DNA of 64,000 nucleotides from Platanthera guangdongensis (GCA_039583875.1 CM077152.1:16665059-16729058); one strand, 5' to 3'. Shown: positions 45,543 to 57,469, counted from the first letter of the stretch. The notes: generated from the letters alone by a model not told the origin. Program-made: numbers and translations.

Positions 45543-47036
45543 TGTAAAAATTTATGAGAAGCTGAGAATGAAGTCGCAGGAACACTCAACCATTAGCAAA
45601 GTCAAGTAGAATTCAACACAACAAAAGCACAAAAGTCTTAATCTGAAATTCTTAAATTTGATTTACATAGCGAGACATACATTGTTAAACATGATTTCAC
45701 AATGTACCCAAAGGAAACAAAAATGTACAAAAAAGGTAACCGGGCGGTCTGCAAAACTTAACCGCCCAGGCCGCACAACTACTAACCGTAAGCCTTGTCC
45801 GCCGAAACCGCCCAAGTCTCCAAACCGCAACTAGCCGTGCAGACTGTTTATTATTGAATGTTGAAGAACTTTGAACAGAACTCGCTGATAGATCGGGCAA
45901 ACTGCTCGACTTAACCGCAACCCCGAGGAAGAGACTTCAGGCCGCTGAGACCATAACCTGCTGTATACCGCTGACTGTTATCCGCGAACTGTTCCACACC
46001 AAACATCCACTAGTTGCCTAGCCGCCTGATGCTAGTCGCACAACCTGCACATAGTCAACTTCACTTAGTCGTGTCGGTTATAAAATCTTAACCGAAAGAT
46101 TAATGTGCGAGCAAAAGTCTCACTGTTCTTGTTAATTATGACGAGCCGGGAGATCCTATTTATAGGTATGAGGAGGAGTGTCATCACCGTATATAACGAT
46201 AGGATAACCACTCGTCAATCCGCGACTTGCACCATCTATCCGCACAAACGCAAACACTAGCATTAGTTTGCCACAAAGACCATCTATCCGCATAAGCGGA
46301 AAGGACCAGTCCGCCAAGCTAAGTGGACAACAAAACCAGTCTGCGTGTACTTGATCAATCCAACCAAACATCCTGAACCACCATGCTAATGTTGAACTGT
46401 CGGTCTCCGCAACCAGACTGCGCAGTTCAATGAACATTGATCCAGACCGCTCATTGCAACAACCAAGCCATGCGAACTGATCCAAACACGCCAACGGCGG
46501 ATTGCCGGACTCTGCCACCAGACCACACTAAGTAGTGGTATCTGCATCCAATCTGCGATTACTTATATCCATGACTAAGGCCCTATACAATCCCAGTCGA
46601 AAAGTCGATCTCCGTGAATACCAGAAGCAGACCATGCAACTAGGCGGTCTCAGCGAACTATGCAACAAATTGGACTTATTACCACCATGACCAAGTCAAC
46701 ATAAACCACCGAACGTTGACACCAGTCCGCGCAAGAAGAACACAACGAACTGTGTGGTTAGCCTCCGCAGAACACGCTAACCGTCTGCCTTCTTGCGAGC
46801 CAGAGATCCTGAAAGCTTAAGCGGATTGTGTGGTCTCACAAACCAGACCGTCACGGCCGCGGTTAGACAAGGTTAACCGTCCGGTTACTTCTCCATGGTG
46901 CTTGCTGAACCAAACCGCAAGATGGAAAGATAGAAGACGAAACCGTCTATTCACCTATCCAATCCGCCACTCTGCGACGGCCTCTGCGGTCTGTCCAAGT
47001 CAGGCCGCCTACCTCCACTTCACTCTCACTTCAACA
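45543..47036 (-). repeat. 5' LTR of copia family D (minus strand)
   Basis: On the minus strand it starts TGTTGAAGTGAGAG at 47036 and ends TTTTTACA at 45543. It is followed by TGGTATTAGAGG, a one-base variant of the initiator tRNA-Met primer site. About 1.5 kb against 1.2 kb for the plus copy, so indels separate them. Rich in GCGGTCT words. Confidence 0.75.
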
Positions 47037-47064
47037 ATTTCAATAACAAAGACATGTGATTTCA

Positions 47065-47224
47065 TGTAATTGCTCCGCTCAAGATATTTCACTAAGGCTC
47101 ATCGATGCAGAATGACCTTATATAGTATCTCCAGTGTAGAGCCGTTACACTCTAGTGACACGAAACTCAATGGTCATTTCGAGTCGGTCCTGACACGCGC
47201 GAACATATAACTAATATCATAACA
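47065..47224 (-). repeat. 3' LTR of the minus-strand family A copy
   Basis: On the minus strand it starts TGTTATGATATTAG after a purine tract and contains GTGTCAGGACCGACTCG and TACTATATAAGG, as in the 164-bp LTRs. The end (AATTACA) is diverged. It lies only 28 bp from the D LTR. Confidence 0.8.
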
Positions 47225-48124
47225 ATCTCCTCTTATGTCTGTGGTGAGACCAACGTCGGAAAAGGATAGTGTGTGTAAAGTTCAACCAGAATTCGACTCA
47301 ATACACAACCGTGTCCACAACATCTGTCAGAATAAATTAGACTTAAGGAAATAGAAGTTAGTATGTACACATAAGAATAATGCATAAACTCAGCAGCAAC
47401 ACATCAAAGTCAAAGTACAATCAGAGAATCAGGTACTAGCACATCTAGTGTCTTATGTTCAACTAAAGAGCAATAGAAATAGTCCTAACAACAGATGAAT
47501 AAAAAGGATAGCTAAACAGTGCTCTAAACCAAAGACAAAAAACTAAACAAACACTCTAGAAGTCAGCGTCCAATAGATCATCCTACATCAGCAACAACTC
47601 CTGTAATTTCCAACAGGGAAGTTCATTCAGAATGAATTCAACCTTGGAAAATGTACAAGTTTCTAGTTCTATTTATATGAATGTAATACAGTATGAGAAA
47701 GCATGTGTATAGTATTAAGGTTCTACCTCAGAATCCATTATCATTTTTCAAAGAAACGATGTTATGGACTTCTAGACACCGTAACTGTATCTGTGTTCCT
47801 ATGTGGAATGTCACGGTTACTGTTCTTTTAAAGTTAATTGGAACTCATCAAATATGGAATGAAACTAATAAACAAAAGAAGAGTCAAACCTAGTCAGATT
47901 GTGTTATTAAATGTGGAATAACACTCTCCTCTTAGATAAAAAAGACGAAGACAGATGAAATTGTTAACATCAAATGTGGAATGAAACAACTCACTAGATT
48001 CGTATTCAGCAACCCAGAACATCAGCGGAGCACAACACGCTTGCTTTGACAAAAGAAAGTGAAAAAATCAAAACAATTGGACTAAGACGGAACTAAGTCG
48101 CCTAACCTTGAACTAAAGCTGAAC
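47225..48124 (-). other. Family A 3' spacer, minus strand
   Basis: Counterpart of 39399-40317. It contains the reverse-complement CATCAAATGTGGAAT words and, near 47555-47600, the shortened acidic mini-ORF. Confidence 0.7.
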
Positions 48125-49521
48125 TTAAGTCGCCTTGAATCTCATTTCCCCCACTATTTTGATCGATCGGTCTTTAGGCATTCCTTTCGTCAGTGGATCA
48201 GCCAGATTATCCTTTGATCGCACATCGATCAAAATGATAATGCCTTGTTCTTTTAAATAATTCAATAGAGCGTATCTCAATCGTATATATCGCCTCTTAG
48301 TATTAAAAAATGACATTCTTCATGACTTGGACTGTTGCTTGATTATCACAGTATATGCTCATATAATTGACTTGAAGTCTAAACTGTTGGGTCCGGCGTT
48401 CCTTCACTTGATCCGTGACGCTCTGCTACTTATTCAAGAAATTAAGTTGCACTCTTTACAACAGTCCGGGCTTTTGGAACAGTTGGGTATGCACTTGATC
48501 CTACATTGGTATCAGAGGAGGTCACAGGTTCAAGACCGGAGGGGGGGGGATATTAAATCCCGATTTTTCCCTTCCACCTATGTGGGTCCGGCGGGTCAGG
48601 CAACCATGGACATGTGGTAACCCCACCTCTGAGTCATGTGGGCAATGTAGTAACCCCACCTCTCAGCCGACAGGTTGTGCTGGACGCCGGGGGGGGGGGG
48701 GGGGATTGTTGGGTCTAATGTTCTTTCACTTGATCTGTGGCACTCTGCTACTTATTCAAGAAATTAAGTAACACCCTTTCCAACAGTCCGGGCTTTTGGA
48801 ATAGTTGGGTATGCGCTTGATCCTACATAGATAAGGGAATGTCTAGAATCAAATTTCTGATCCAATCTGTCTCTTCACCAGCTGAAGCTAAGGCAAATAA
48901 CTTGGCTTCCATAGACGACAAAGCTATATAAGTTTGTCTTTTGGATTTGCAAGTGACTACAACGTCACCCAAAGTGAAAATAAATCCACTAGTGGACTTG
49001 TTGTTTCCAACTTCTGAACACCAGGAGGCATTAGAGTATCCTTCCAATGTAGGAGGGTAAGCAGTATAGCACATAGCGAGATCTTTAATACCTTTCAGGT
49101 ACTTCATCGACCGATCTAAGGCATCCCAATGTTCTTTGTATGAACTATTGGTAAAGCGACTCAGCATATTTATCGAGAAGGTAATGTCTGGTCGAGTGCA
49201 ACTTGTGGCATACATGTGACTTCCAATGATCTTTGAGTACTTTACTTGATCAACGCCGATCCCTTCATTCGGACTCAACTTTACATTTGGATTGATTGAT
49301 ATTTCAACAAGCCTACAGTCTTTATAACCCCATGTAGTTAGAATCTGCTCAATGTAATGAGCTTGACTTAAAGTGACACAACCATTTTCTACTCTAACTT
49401 TCATATCTAATAGGGTATCTATAAGACCAAGGTCCTTCATGTCAAATGCTTTCGCGAGAGCAAATTTAGTATCCCTCAGTATGACAAGGTCTGACCCCAG
49501 AATCAACATGTCATCCACATA
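48125..49521 (-). pseudogene. Family A RT end and RNase H, split by a TRIM
   Basis: Minus-strand blocks: YVDDMLILGSDL at the upstream end, FDMKDLGLIDTLLDMKVRVE, NKSTSGFIFTLGDVVVTCKS, MEAKLFALASAGEETDWIRN, then (after the insertion) FFNTKRRYIRLRYALLNYLK and SKDNLADPLTKGMPKDRS. The TRIM at 48385-48827 interrupts RNase H after LILDIPLS. RT N-terminal blocks are lost in the deletion at about 49640. Confidence 0.9.
48385..48827 (+). mobile_element. TRIM (terminal-repeat retrotransposon in miniature), 443 bp
   Basis: Two direct terminal repeats of 121 bp (48385-48505 and 48707-48827) start TGTTGGGTC and end GATCCTACA. The first is followed by TGGTATCAGAGG (48507-48518), a primer-binding site for initiator tRNA-Met. 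The second is preceded by a run of G, the polypurine tract. The interior is about 200 bp and non-coding. Flanks TAAAC and TAGAT could be a 5-bp duplication of an original TAGAC, each with one transition. It lies inside a copia RNase H reading. Confidence 0.85.
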
Positions 49522-49604
49522 TAGACATATGATGACTATTTAATTTGACATCGAGCGGTAGTAGAGGAACTTGTCTGAGAGACTGGACTGAAATCCAACG
49601 CTAT

Positions 49605-50264
49605 TTACCACTTGATCAAATTTAATGTGCCACATCTTAGGTGCTTGTTGACAACCTGTGAGGGCTGCGCAACTTGCTCCAAGCTTTTCCCAGCGATGTT
49701 TTGGTCCTCAATATGGATGAACTTTTTGAGTTCATCCAAACTGATCTTCTCTTTCAGTCTGTGTATCTCGGTCTTGAAGAAGAGCCATTCAGAAGACAGC
49801 TTACTCAGAACCATGTACACAAAGAGGCTGTCGTCCATCTTCGAATGATCATCATCCAACTTCTGACGCAGGTTGACCAGCTTTAAGAGTTGGGAAGTGA
49901 TAGACACGTTCGCTTTGAATCTGAAGTTGAAGAACTTCTATCCGATGAGCGATTTTGACAGTCCTTCCTCCTTCTGGGAATGCACGTTCAGTATATCCCA
50001 TATCTCTTTTGCAGACCTGTAAGCGTGGTAGGTCAACGCGAGATAGGGATTCAAGGAATTCAACAGGTAATCCCTGCAAAAATCCTCAACCTTGTTCCAC
50101 TGGTACTCGTCCACGTTCTCGACGGTAGAAGCGAAATCGCTCTAAACAGTATAGAAAATCTCGTGTTCCTTCATTTCTAGTTGAACTTGAATTTTCCAAC
50201 TGAGGAAATCAGAGGCGTCGAACGATTGCAGCTTTATGGTGTCGAGTGCGGTTTTCTTCGACAT
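49605..50264 (-). pseudogene. Family A gag joined to RT by an internal deletion (minus strand)
   Basis: Gag starts at 50264 (MSKKTALDTIKLQSFDASDF) and runs through FASTVENVDEYQWNK, DDSLFVYMVLSKLSSEWLFF and ISLDELKKFIHIEDQNIAGK to EQVAQPSQVVN. It is then fused directly to the RT block QAPKMWHIKFDQVV (in another frame). In the complete copy these points lie at about 36160 and 38325, so about 2.2 kb holding the knuckle, protease and integrase are missing. Stops also occur inside gag. Confidence 0.88.
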
Positions 50265-50727
50265 ATTTCTAGATTTAAACAAAGATAAAATGTTAGAACG
50301 GGATCACCTGAGCCGTATGAAGACGTCAGAAAATCTTCGAATTCAATCAAAGAAATATTCGCTCCTCCTCTCTGGCTGAATACAGTTGTCAAAGACACAG
50401 AAAAGCTCGGTAACTGCAGGAGTTTTCACGACAAAACTTGCGAAGACGCGTAGGATTCCGCAGCAGCACTCAACCAAAGGCCAGGAGATTCCCTGTTTGA
50501 GTGTTGATCTGACCATCAATAGAGCTTATGAACAAGAATAACTCTGCCTGGAAAGATCCACTGGAAACCACAAGTCCCTCTAAATCTGGATATAATGGAG
50601 GCAGACCAGATCAAAGTTGTGATAGAAAACTTACAATAAAATGATAGAAAACTTACAAATACAAAACTTGAGAAAATGAAAGCTTTCTTTTAGATTTGTT
50701 TTTGCACTAGTTGTTGGTATAGATGTC
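50265..50727 (-). other. Family A leader remnant and anonymous flank
   Basis: The part next to gag resembles the leader at 35030-35543. It becomes unrecognisable before the Tork-type element at 50734. No gene. Confidence 0.5.
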
Positions 50728-50733
50728 AAACAA

Positions 50734-51733
50734 TGTTATTTTGATGCTCAGTTGAACCCGGTCCAGGACCGGTTCAATTTTTTTAGTTATATGCCTATAT
50801 ATAGTCTTGCACAGGGAAAAACCATCATTCCCGATCTCATTCTAACCTAATCCACCGAGAGCCATCGGGAGCAAGCAGAGGACGAGCGAGCGGCGACAGA
50901 AAAAACTGGGCGGAGGAAGAGGCGACATCGGCGGCGTTTGAGGGCTTCTTCTCCAGCGATTTCATCGGCGGCGTGCGAAGCTTTCCAGCGATCTCTTCAC
51001 TCCGATCGCGGGTGCGGCTTCTTGCGAAAGGAGGAGCGGCGACATCTTGGAGATCCGGAGCGGCGGCAAGGGCCCGATCTTGGGCAGCGAAGGCTTCTTC
51101 TCCGGCGACAGCGGCGCAGCGACAAGCCCGGTCGAGGGCTTCTTCTTCTCGGCGGCAGCGAGGAGATCGGCCCGATCTAGGGCTACATAGGTCCGGCCAT
51201 CCTTGGGATCCGGTGGTGGCAAGATTGGGCAGAAGCGGTTTCTTCTCCGGCGACATCAGGGATCAAGATCCAGCGACAGCGAGGTTCGGCTCCGGCAGCG
51301 GCAAGATTGGCAGAGGTGTTCCCTTCTTCTCCGGCGACGTCAGGCTGCGGCAGTCTCTTGCCGGCAGCGTCTAGGGGAGATAAAGGGGCTGCGACACCGA
51401 TCAGAGGCGGAGGACAGCAGTGCCTAGGGGAGTTTTCTTCCCTCATTTTTCCTTTGTTGTTCTTGTTTTTTCCTATACTAGGTTAGTGTCGATCCTTTGA
51501 GGATCGTTGAGTGGCTGTGTTGTAATCAGATTATTTTTCGTTTAGTGGATCCGGCGCGCTCTCCCCGTGGATGTAGGAGCTTAACTCCGAACCACGTAAA
51601 TCTCTTGTGTTTGTGGTGTTTTGGAATTTCGTTCTGTGATTGTTTGGTGCGCGCCATTATTTGCTCAAGTTGCTTCCGTTACTATTGTCCGCGACGAGTT
51701 TCGTACTCGCGGGCCGGTGCCAATTGCACAACA
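50734..51733 (+). repeat. 5' LTR, Tork-like element
   Basis: A TATA box (CCTATATATAGTC) lies only about 65 bp from the LTR start, so U3 is very short. The remaining about 900 bp is a GC-rich R/U5 in which TTCTTCTCCGGCGAC-like words recur about five times. Confidence 0.9.
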
Positions 51734-51735
51734 AT

Positions 51736-51748
51736 TGGTATCAGAGCC
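51736..51748 (+). promoter_or_regulatory. Primer-binding site of the Tork-like element
   Basis: TGGTATCAGAGCC, complementary to the 3' end of initiator tRNA-Met, two to three bases after the LTR. Confidence 0.92.
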
Positions 51749-51780
51749 AGGTTCGTCCTTCGGACCAGTGAGCAAATTCA

Positions 51781-52530
51781 ATGGCGGCCAAATTCGAGAT
51801 TCCAAAATACGATGACAAGATTGATTTCGGCCTTTGGCAAAAGCGCATAAAGGCCGTACTCGTGCAGCAGGGACTTCACAAGGCACTCCTTGGACAGGAG
51901 AAGACTAAGGTGAAGGACGATGACGAGTGGGATGAGCTGGATCTCAAGGCCATCAGCACCATACAGCTGTGCTTGGCAGATGAGGTCATGTACAATGTAG
52001 TCGAGGCGCAGACTACCGCAGATCTATGGAAAAGGCTCGAAGAACTTTATATGCCCAAATCGCTTACGAATAAGCTATATGTTAAGAAACAACTGTATAG
52101 CTTGAGGATGTCCGAGGGAACGCAGTTGTTGGACCATATGAATGTGTTCAACAAGCTGGTATCCCAGCTGCAGAGTATGGATGTGAAGGTCGAGGAGGAA
52201 GACCAGACTCTTCTCCTCTTGTCCTCACTCCCGAGACCGTTCGATCATTTAGTCACCACCATTTTGTATGGAAAGGATACCCTTAAGATGGAGGAAGTAT
52301 TGACGATGCTTCTCTCAAATGAGAAGAGGAGTGGTTCTGGATCGAGGGCTAGCGAGGGTCTACTCGTGAAGAGCAGAGACCCATCCCGAGGGAGATCGAA
52401 GGAGTGAGGCAAGAAGGACTCTCGACCCAGATCGAAGTCCAGAGGCAAGAACAATAAATTTCACTTCTGCAAGGAGGAGGGGCATTGGAAGGTGAACTGC
52501 CCTAAGAGGAAACTTAAGGGGGAAAGCACA
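51781..52530 (+). pseudogene. Tork-like gag
   Basis: Begins MAAKFEIPKYDDKIDFGLWQ and has the UBN2/gag blocks LDLKAISTIQLCLADEV, LWKRLEELYMPKSLTNKLY and LSSLPRPFDHLVTTILYGKD. A stop at 52405 follows GRSKE. After it the zinc knuckle reads FHFCKEEGHWKVNC, whose first cysteine is replaced by phenylalanine, so the knuckle is broken. Confidence 0.92.
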
Positions 52531-52599
52531 TGAGCCTCAGCAGGCCGCTATAGCAGCCGGGTACGATAGCGATGCGGATGTTTTGCACGTGTCACAGAG

Positions 52600-53950
52600 T
52601 CATGAGATCACAGACGACTGGATCATGGACACTGGGTGTTCATACCACATGTGCCCACGTAGAGAGTGATTTACCACTTTCAGAGAGTTCGATGGCGGTC
52701 GGGTCCTGATGGGAAATAACTCTGAGTGCAGGACTATGGGGATCGGGACAATCCGGATCAGAATGTTTGATGGAGCGATTCGGACACTCGCCGATGTGAG
52801 GTATGTGTCTGACCTAAGGAAGAGCTTGATCTCCTTAGGTACCTTAGAGGCAGCCGGGTATTCCTATACCGGCGAGGGAGGATTTATCAGGGTGAAGAGA
52901 GGCGCGTTAGTAGTCATGAAGGGGGAGCGTACTGATACGCTTTATAGGTTGATAAGCACCACGATAGCTGGTGATGCGGCCGTTGCCGCGATGTCTGATG
53001 AGGATACCTCTGCGCTGTGCTGCAGCTAGGCTTGGCCACATGAGTGAGAGAGGTCTTGTAGAGCTGCATAGGAGAGGACTCCTGAATGGAGTCAAAACAT
53101 GCAGACTTGACTTTTGCGAGACCTGCGTTCTTGGAAAGCAGCACAAGGTCAAGTTTATGACATCGAGTCGGCGCAGTAAGGACGTCCTGGAGTATATTCA
53201 CTCGGATGTATGGGGGCCAGCCCCGGTGCCGTCACTTGGAGGCGCGAGTTATTTCGTGACGTTCATCGATGATTACTCCAGGAAGGTTTGGATCTACTTC
53301 CTCAAATAAAAATCCGAAGTATTTGAGAAGTTCAAGATCTGGAAGACCCAGGTGGAGAATCAGACTGGGAAGAGGGTGAAGTATCTGAGATCCGACAACG
53401 GTGGCGAATACACATCGTCGGAATTTCATGGGTATTGTGATCAGGAGGGTATCACTAGGCACTTCACCATCCCTGGCACGCCGCAGCAGAACGACGTCGC
53501 CGAAAGGATGAATAGGACGCTTCTAGAGAGGGCCAGGTGCATGCGTCTATACGCAGACCTACCCAAGCCCTTCTGGGTTGAGGCGGTGAGCACTGCACGT
53601 ATCTAGTGAACACGGTCTATCCCCATCGATGTCACTAGATTTAAAGTGCCCACAGGAAGTATGGTCAGGTACGCCAGTCACGTATTCTGACATCTATATC
53701 TTCGGTTGTCCTGTATACACCCTGATGCCGGACACAGAGCGGACGAAGCTTGATGCTAAGTCTAGGAAGTGCATTTACTTGGGTCGAAAGACAGGCACTA
53801 AAGGATTCAAGTTGTGGAATCCCGAGACCAAAAAAGACCGAGGTGAGGCGCGATGTGGTGTTTGATGAGGCTTCTATATTGAAGAAGTCTCAGCCCCAAG
53901 CGAAGGAGGTGGAGGAGACTCTGAGTCCACCAGTGGAGGTGGAGCTCGAG
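52600..53950 (+). pseudogene. Tork-like protease and integrase
   Basis: Protease: DWIMDTGCSYHMCP near 52618. Then LADVRYVSDLRKSLISLGTL, a frameshift near 53020, and the integrase zinc region GHMSERGLVELHRRGLLNGV with CETCVLGK. The core follows: EYIHSDVWGPAP, YFVTFIDDYSRKVWIYFLK, LRSDNGGEYTSSEFHGYC and AERMNRTLLERARCM. Stops at about 53307 and 53604 and shifts near 53830 inactivate it. The tail (FDEASILKKSQPQ) leads to the RT linker. Confidence 0.92.
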
Positions 53951-55255
53951 TAGTAGCAGAGCTGCAGATCGGGGAGTGGAGCATGAGGGTACTAGCAGGA
54001 CCGATCATCAGGATGATTCATCTGAATCTGATGGATCAGACACTGTACAACCCGCTCAGGAGGAGCTGTATACGATTGCCAGGGGAAGGGCTAGGAGAGA
54101 GGTCAGAGTGCCTCTCAGGCTACAGGATTCTGTAGCATACGCTTTCCAGATTATCTCCTCCGACCCTAGATCCTACAAGGAAGCCATCGAGAGCAAGGAA
54201 AGCTCTCAGTGGATGATGTCCATGGAGGAAGAGATCGAGTCTCTCCACAAGAATAGAACTTGGGAGCTGGTGTATCTCCCGAAAGGAGCTAAGGCGATTA
54301 GCTCCAAATGGGTATTCCGGAAGAAGGAGTCTACTTCGGGAAGGACCCATGGAGATACAAGGCCAGGTTTGTCGCGAAAGGCTTTGCGCAAAAGAAAGGC
54401 ATAGATTTCGATGAGATTTTTTCGCCTGTCGTAAAACATTGCTCCATTAGGTTTTTGCTCGCCTTAGTGGTACTTCACGATATGGAGTTGGAGTAATTGG
54501 ATGTGAAGACTGCATTTCTTCACGGTGTCCTAGATGAGGTGATCTATATATTGCAGCATGAGGGGTTTGTGAAACCCGACAATGAAAAGAAGGTGTGCAA
54601 GCTTAGAGCATCTCTCTACGACTTGAAGCAATCTCCGAGGATGTGGAACCGGAGGTTCGATGTCTTCATGGCTTCATTGGGGTTCACCAGGAGTAGTCAG
54701 TACGACACCTGTGTGTATTTTAGATTCCTGGCGAATGGGGATATCTTAATTCTGATGTTGTACGTCGATGACATGTTAATCGCGTGCAAATCAGCCCAGG
54801 AGATCTCCTTATTGAAGGAGAAGCTGCGCTCGGAGTTCGAGATGACAGATCTCGGACATGCGCAGAAGATCCTTGGGATGGAGATTCGTCGAGACAGAGA
54901 GCGCGGCATGCTTTGGCTATCTCAAACTGGGTATATCAAGAAGGTATTGGAGAAATTCAGTATGAGTGACTCCAAGGCTGTCTCAACCCCCTTGGGACAG
55001 CATTTTCGGTTATCGTCCATTCAGTGCCCTACCACTGAGAAGGGACGACATGAGATGCTGAGTGTACCATATGCGAATGCGGTGGGGTGCCTGATGTATG
55101 CGATGATCTGCACTAGACCAGACATCGCTCAGGCAGTCAGCGTCGTGAGCAGATATATGGCAAATCTAGGGCGACATCATTGGGAAGCTGTCAAATGGAT
55201 TTTGCGATATCTGAACGGGACCACCCAACGTCGGATTACTCTTCAGGAAGAGTGA
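53951..55255 (+). pseudogene. Tork-like reverse transcriptase
   Basis: Blocks: WMMSMEEEIESLHKNRTWEL, GAKAISSKWVFRKK, a frameshift, YKARFVAKGFAQKKGIDFDE, a stop, DVKTAFLHGVLDEVIY, LYDLKQSPRMWNRRFD and the catalytic LYVDDMLIACKS. DPD-type blocks follow: KILGMEIRRDRERGMLWLSQ and YANAVGCLMYAMICTRPDI. The 54497-55255 part is open. Confidence 0.92.
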
Positions 55256-55720
55256 CGTTGCGGGTGTGTTAGAGGGCTATGTAGATTCCGACTACGCGGG
55301 TGACCTAGATAGAAGGAGATCCACGACAGGATACATTTTCTTTTAGGTGGAGGTCCCATAAGTTGGAAGGCTACTTTGCAGGATATAGTCGCGTTGTCCA
55401 CTACAGAGGTGGAGTTATCGCTGCGGTGGAGGCCGCGAAGGAGGCATTTGGCTCAAGGGTCTCAGCAGAGCTGCAGGTTTCTCAGGAGGTTGTGAAGCTT
55501 CATTGTGATAGTCAGAGTGCTATCTGTCTTGCGAAAGACCGGTCTACCACGCAAGGACCAAGCACTTGACGTTCGTTATCACAAGTTGAGGGAGTTTTGT
55601 CGGTGGTGGGGACATTCAGTTGCTGAAAGTCCCGACAGAGGATAAATAGTGGATATGTTGACCAAGCTCTGACCGGAATCAAGTTCAAGCATTGCTTGGA
55701 ATTGGCTCATATCGGCTCAT
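55256..55720 (+). pseudogene. Tork-like RNase H, degraded
   Basis: [25 protein letters not shown] is followed by a stop. A later piece, KLHCDSQSAICLAKD, corresponds to the HCDSQ block, and TKHLTF is visible in another frame. Multiple shifts. Confidence 0.85.
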
Positions 55721-55820
55721 GCTGATCGTGCCGGCCCCAGGGAGAGGGGGCTTGTAGTCGCCAGTAGGGGTCTGTGTGTTTTAGGTGGTATCAGTGTTCG
55801 TGGAGCATCAAGGTGGAGAT

Positions 55821-56821
55821 TGTTATTTTGATGCTCAGTTGAACCCGGTCCAGGACCGGTTCAATTTTTTTTAGTATATGCCTATAAATAGTCTTGCACA
55901 GGGAAAAAACCATCATTCCCGATCTCATTCTAACCTAATACCGAGAGCCATCGGGAGCAAGCAGAACGAAGCGAGCGGCGACAGAAAAAACCTGGGCGGA
56001 GGAAAGAGGCGACATCGGCGGCGTTTGAGGGCTTCTTCTCCAGCGATTTCATCGGCGGCGTGCGAAGCTTTCCAGCGATCTCTTCACTCCGATCGCGGGT
56101 GCGGCTTCTTGCGAAAAGGAGGAGCGGCGACATCTTGGAGATCGGGAGCGGCGGCAAGGGCCCGATCTTGGGCAGCGAAGGATTCTTCTCCGGCGACAGC
56201 GCGCAGCGGCAAGCCCGGTCGAGGGCTTCTTCTCTCTCGGCGGCAGCGAGGAGATCGGCTCGATCTAGGGCTACATAGGTCCGGCCATCCTTGGGATCCG
56301 GCGGTGGCAAGATTGGGGCAGAAGCGGTTTCTTCTCCGGCGACATCAGGGATCAAGATACAGCGACAGCGAGGTTCGGTCGGCAGCGCAAGATTGGCAGA
56401 GGTGTTCCCTTCTTCTCGGCGACGTCAGGTTGCGACAGGATCTTGCCGGGCAGCATCTAGGGGAGATAAAGGGGGGCTGCGACACCGATCAGAGGCGGAG
56501 GACAGCAGAGTGCTAGGAGGAGTTTTTTCCTCATTTTTCCTTTGTTGTTCTTGTTTTTTCCTATACTAGGTTAGTGTCGATCCTTTGAGGATCGTTGAGT
56601 GGCTGTGTTGTAATCGGATTATTTTTCGTTTAGTGGATCCGACGCGCTCTCCCCGTGGATGTAGGAGCTTAACTCCGAACCACGTAAATCTCTTGTGTTT
56701 GTGGTGTTTTGGAATTTCGTTCTGTGATTGTTTGGTGCGCGCCATTATTTGCTCAAGTTGCTTCCGTTGCTATTGTCCGCGACGAGTTTCGTACTCGCGG
56801 GCCGGTGCCAATTGCACAACA
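55821..56821 (+). repeat. 3' LTR, Tork-like element
   Basis: About 1.0 kb, starts TGTTATTTTGATGC after a purine tract, TATA variant CCTATAAATAGTC. It has several small indels relative to the 5' LTR, indicating an old insertion. Confidence 0.92.
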
Positions 56822-56827
56822 AAACAA

Positions 56828-57469
56828 CTCCATCATACAAGATAAACACAGAGCATTTTTTTTTGGTTTAGGGTAAGAAAGTTTAATAAATACAATGTCG
56901 TGATGTTCGATGTCTCTTCATGAGAAAGAAGTACAACATACGGTCGAGATTATGAGCAACAAAGTTGAGTTTTTGATTATGAGTATGCAAGTTGAGTACA
57001 ATGAGCAAAGAAAAAGATCATTTATTTATTATGAGTAACAAAGTTGAGATTTTTATAAATGAAAACTCACGTTCGTACTCCAAAGCAATGGAACTAGCTA
57101 TAATTCAGCTAGCGATATATTCTCCCGCTTCGTGCATATCTTGCCTCCATTATTCTAATGGAAAAAGAACAAATATAGACCGAGGAAATTTAATAGAGCA
57201 AAGAAACACACTAGTATTATACTGAATATTTGTTTTACTATTTTTCATATATATATATCAAAGTATTGCATGGATGGGCTTTTTATAAGGCCCAACAAGC
57301 TGTGGGCTGGATGGATACAAGATAACTATATGTCTAGTTTATCTATTCATAAGTACAGTTTTAACTTATTACAGTTGAGGTACATGATAATTAAGACTTT
57401 TAACTTGTTACACATGACTGCCATTATGTCCCAGCTTAGGTCATCTGCAGCGTTGTCATCATCCCCCTC
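56828..57469. other. Anonymous AT-rich DNA
   Basis: ATGAGCAACAAAGTTGAG recurs at about 56952 and, with one change, at 57030, indicating a small local duplication. A short AT microsatellite lies near 57248. No gene recognised. Confidence 0.5.

Larger units (their letters stand above)
50734..56821 (+). mobile_element. Structurally complete Ty1/copia element, Tork-like (6.1 kb)
   Basis: LTRs at 50734-51733 and 55821-56821 (about 1.0 kb each) start TGTTATTTTGATGC and end GCACAACA. Flanking AAACAA occurs at 50728-50733 and 56822-56827 (one base of ambiguity in the border). A primer-binding site follows the 5' LTR and a purine tract (GGTGGAGAT) precedes the 3' LTR. Gag, protease, integrase, RT and RNase H are in copia order, but all have stops or frameshifts. 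A second relic of the same type begins at 61980. Confidence 0.93.

Noticed and set aside
50837..51446. Overlapping ORFs of 80-140 codons on both strands in the Tork-like LTR
   Set aside because: GC-rich LTR U5 sequence with few stops; the same shadows appear in the other LTR at 55878-56569.
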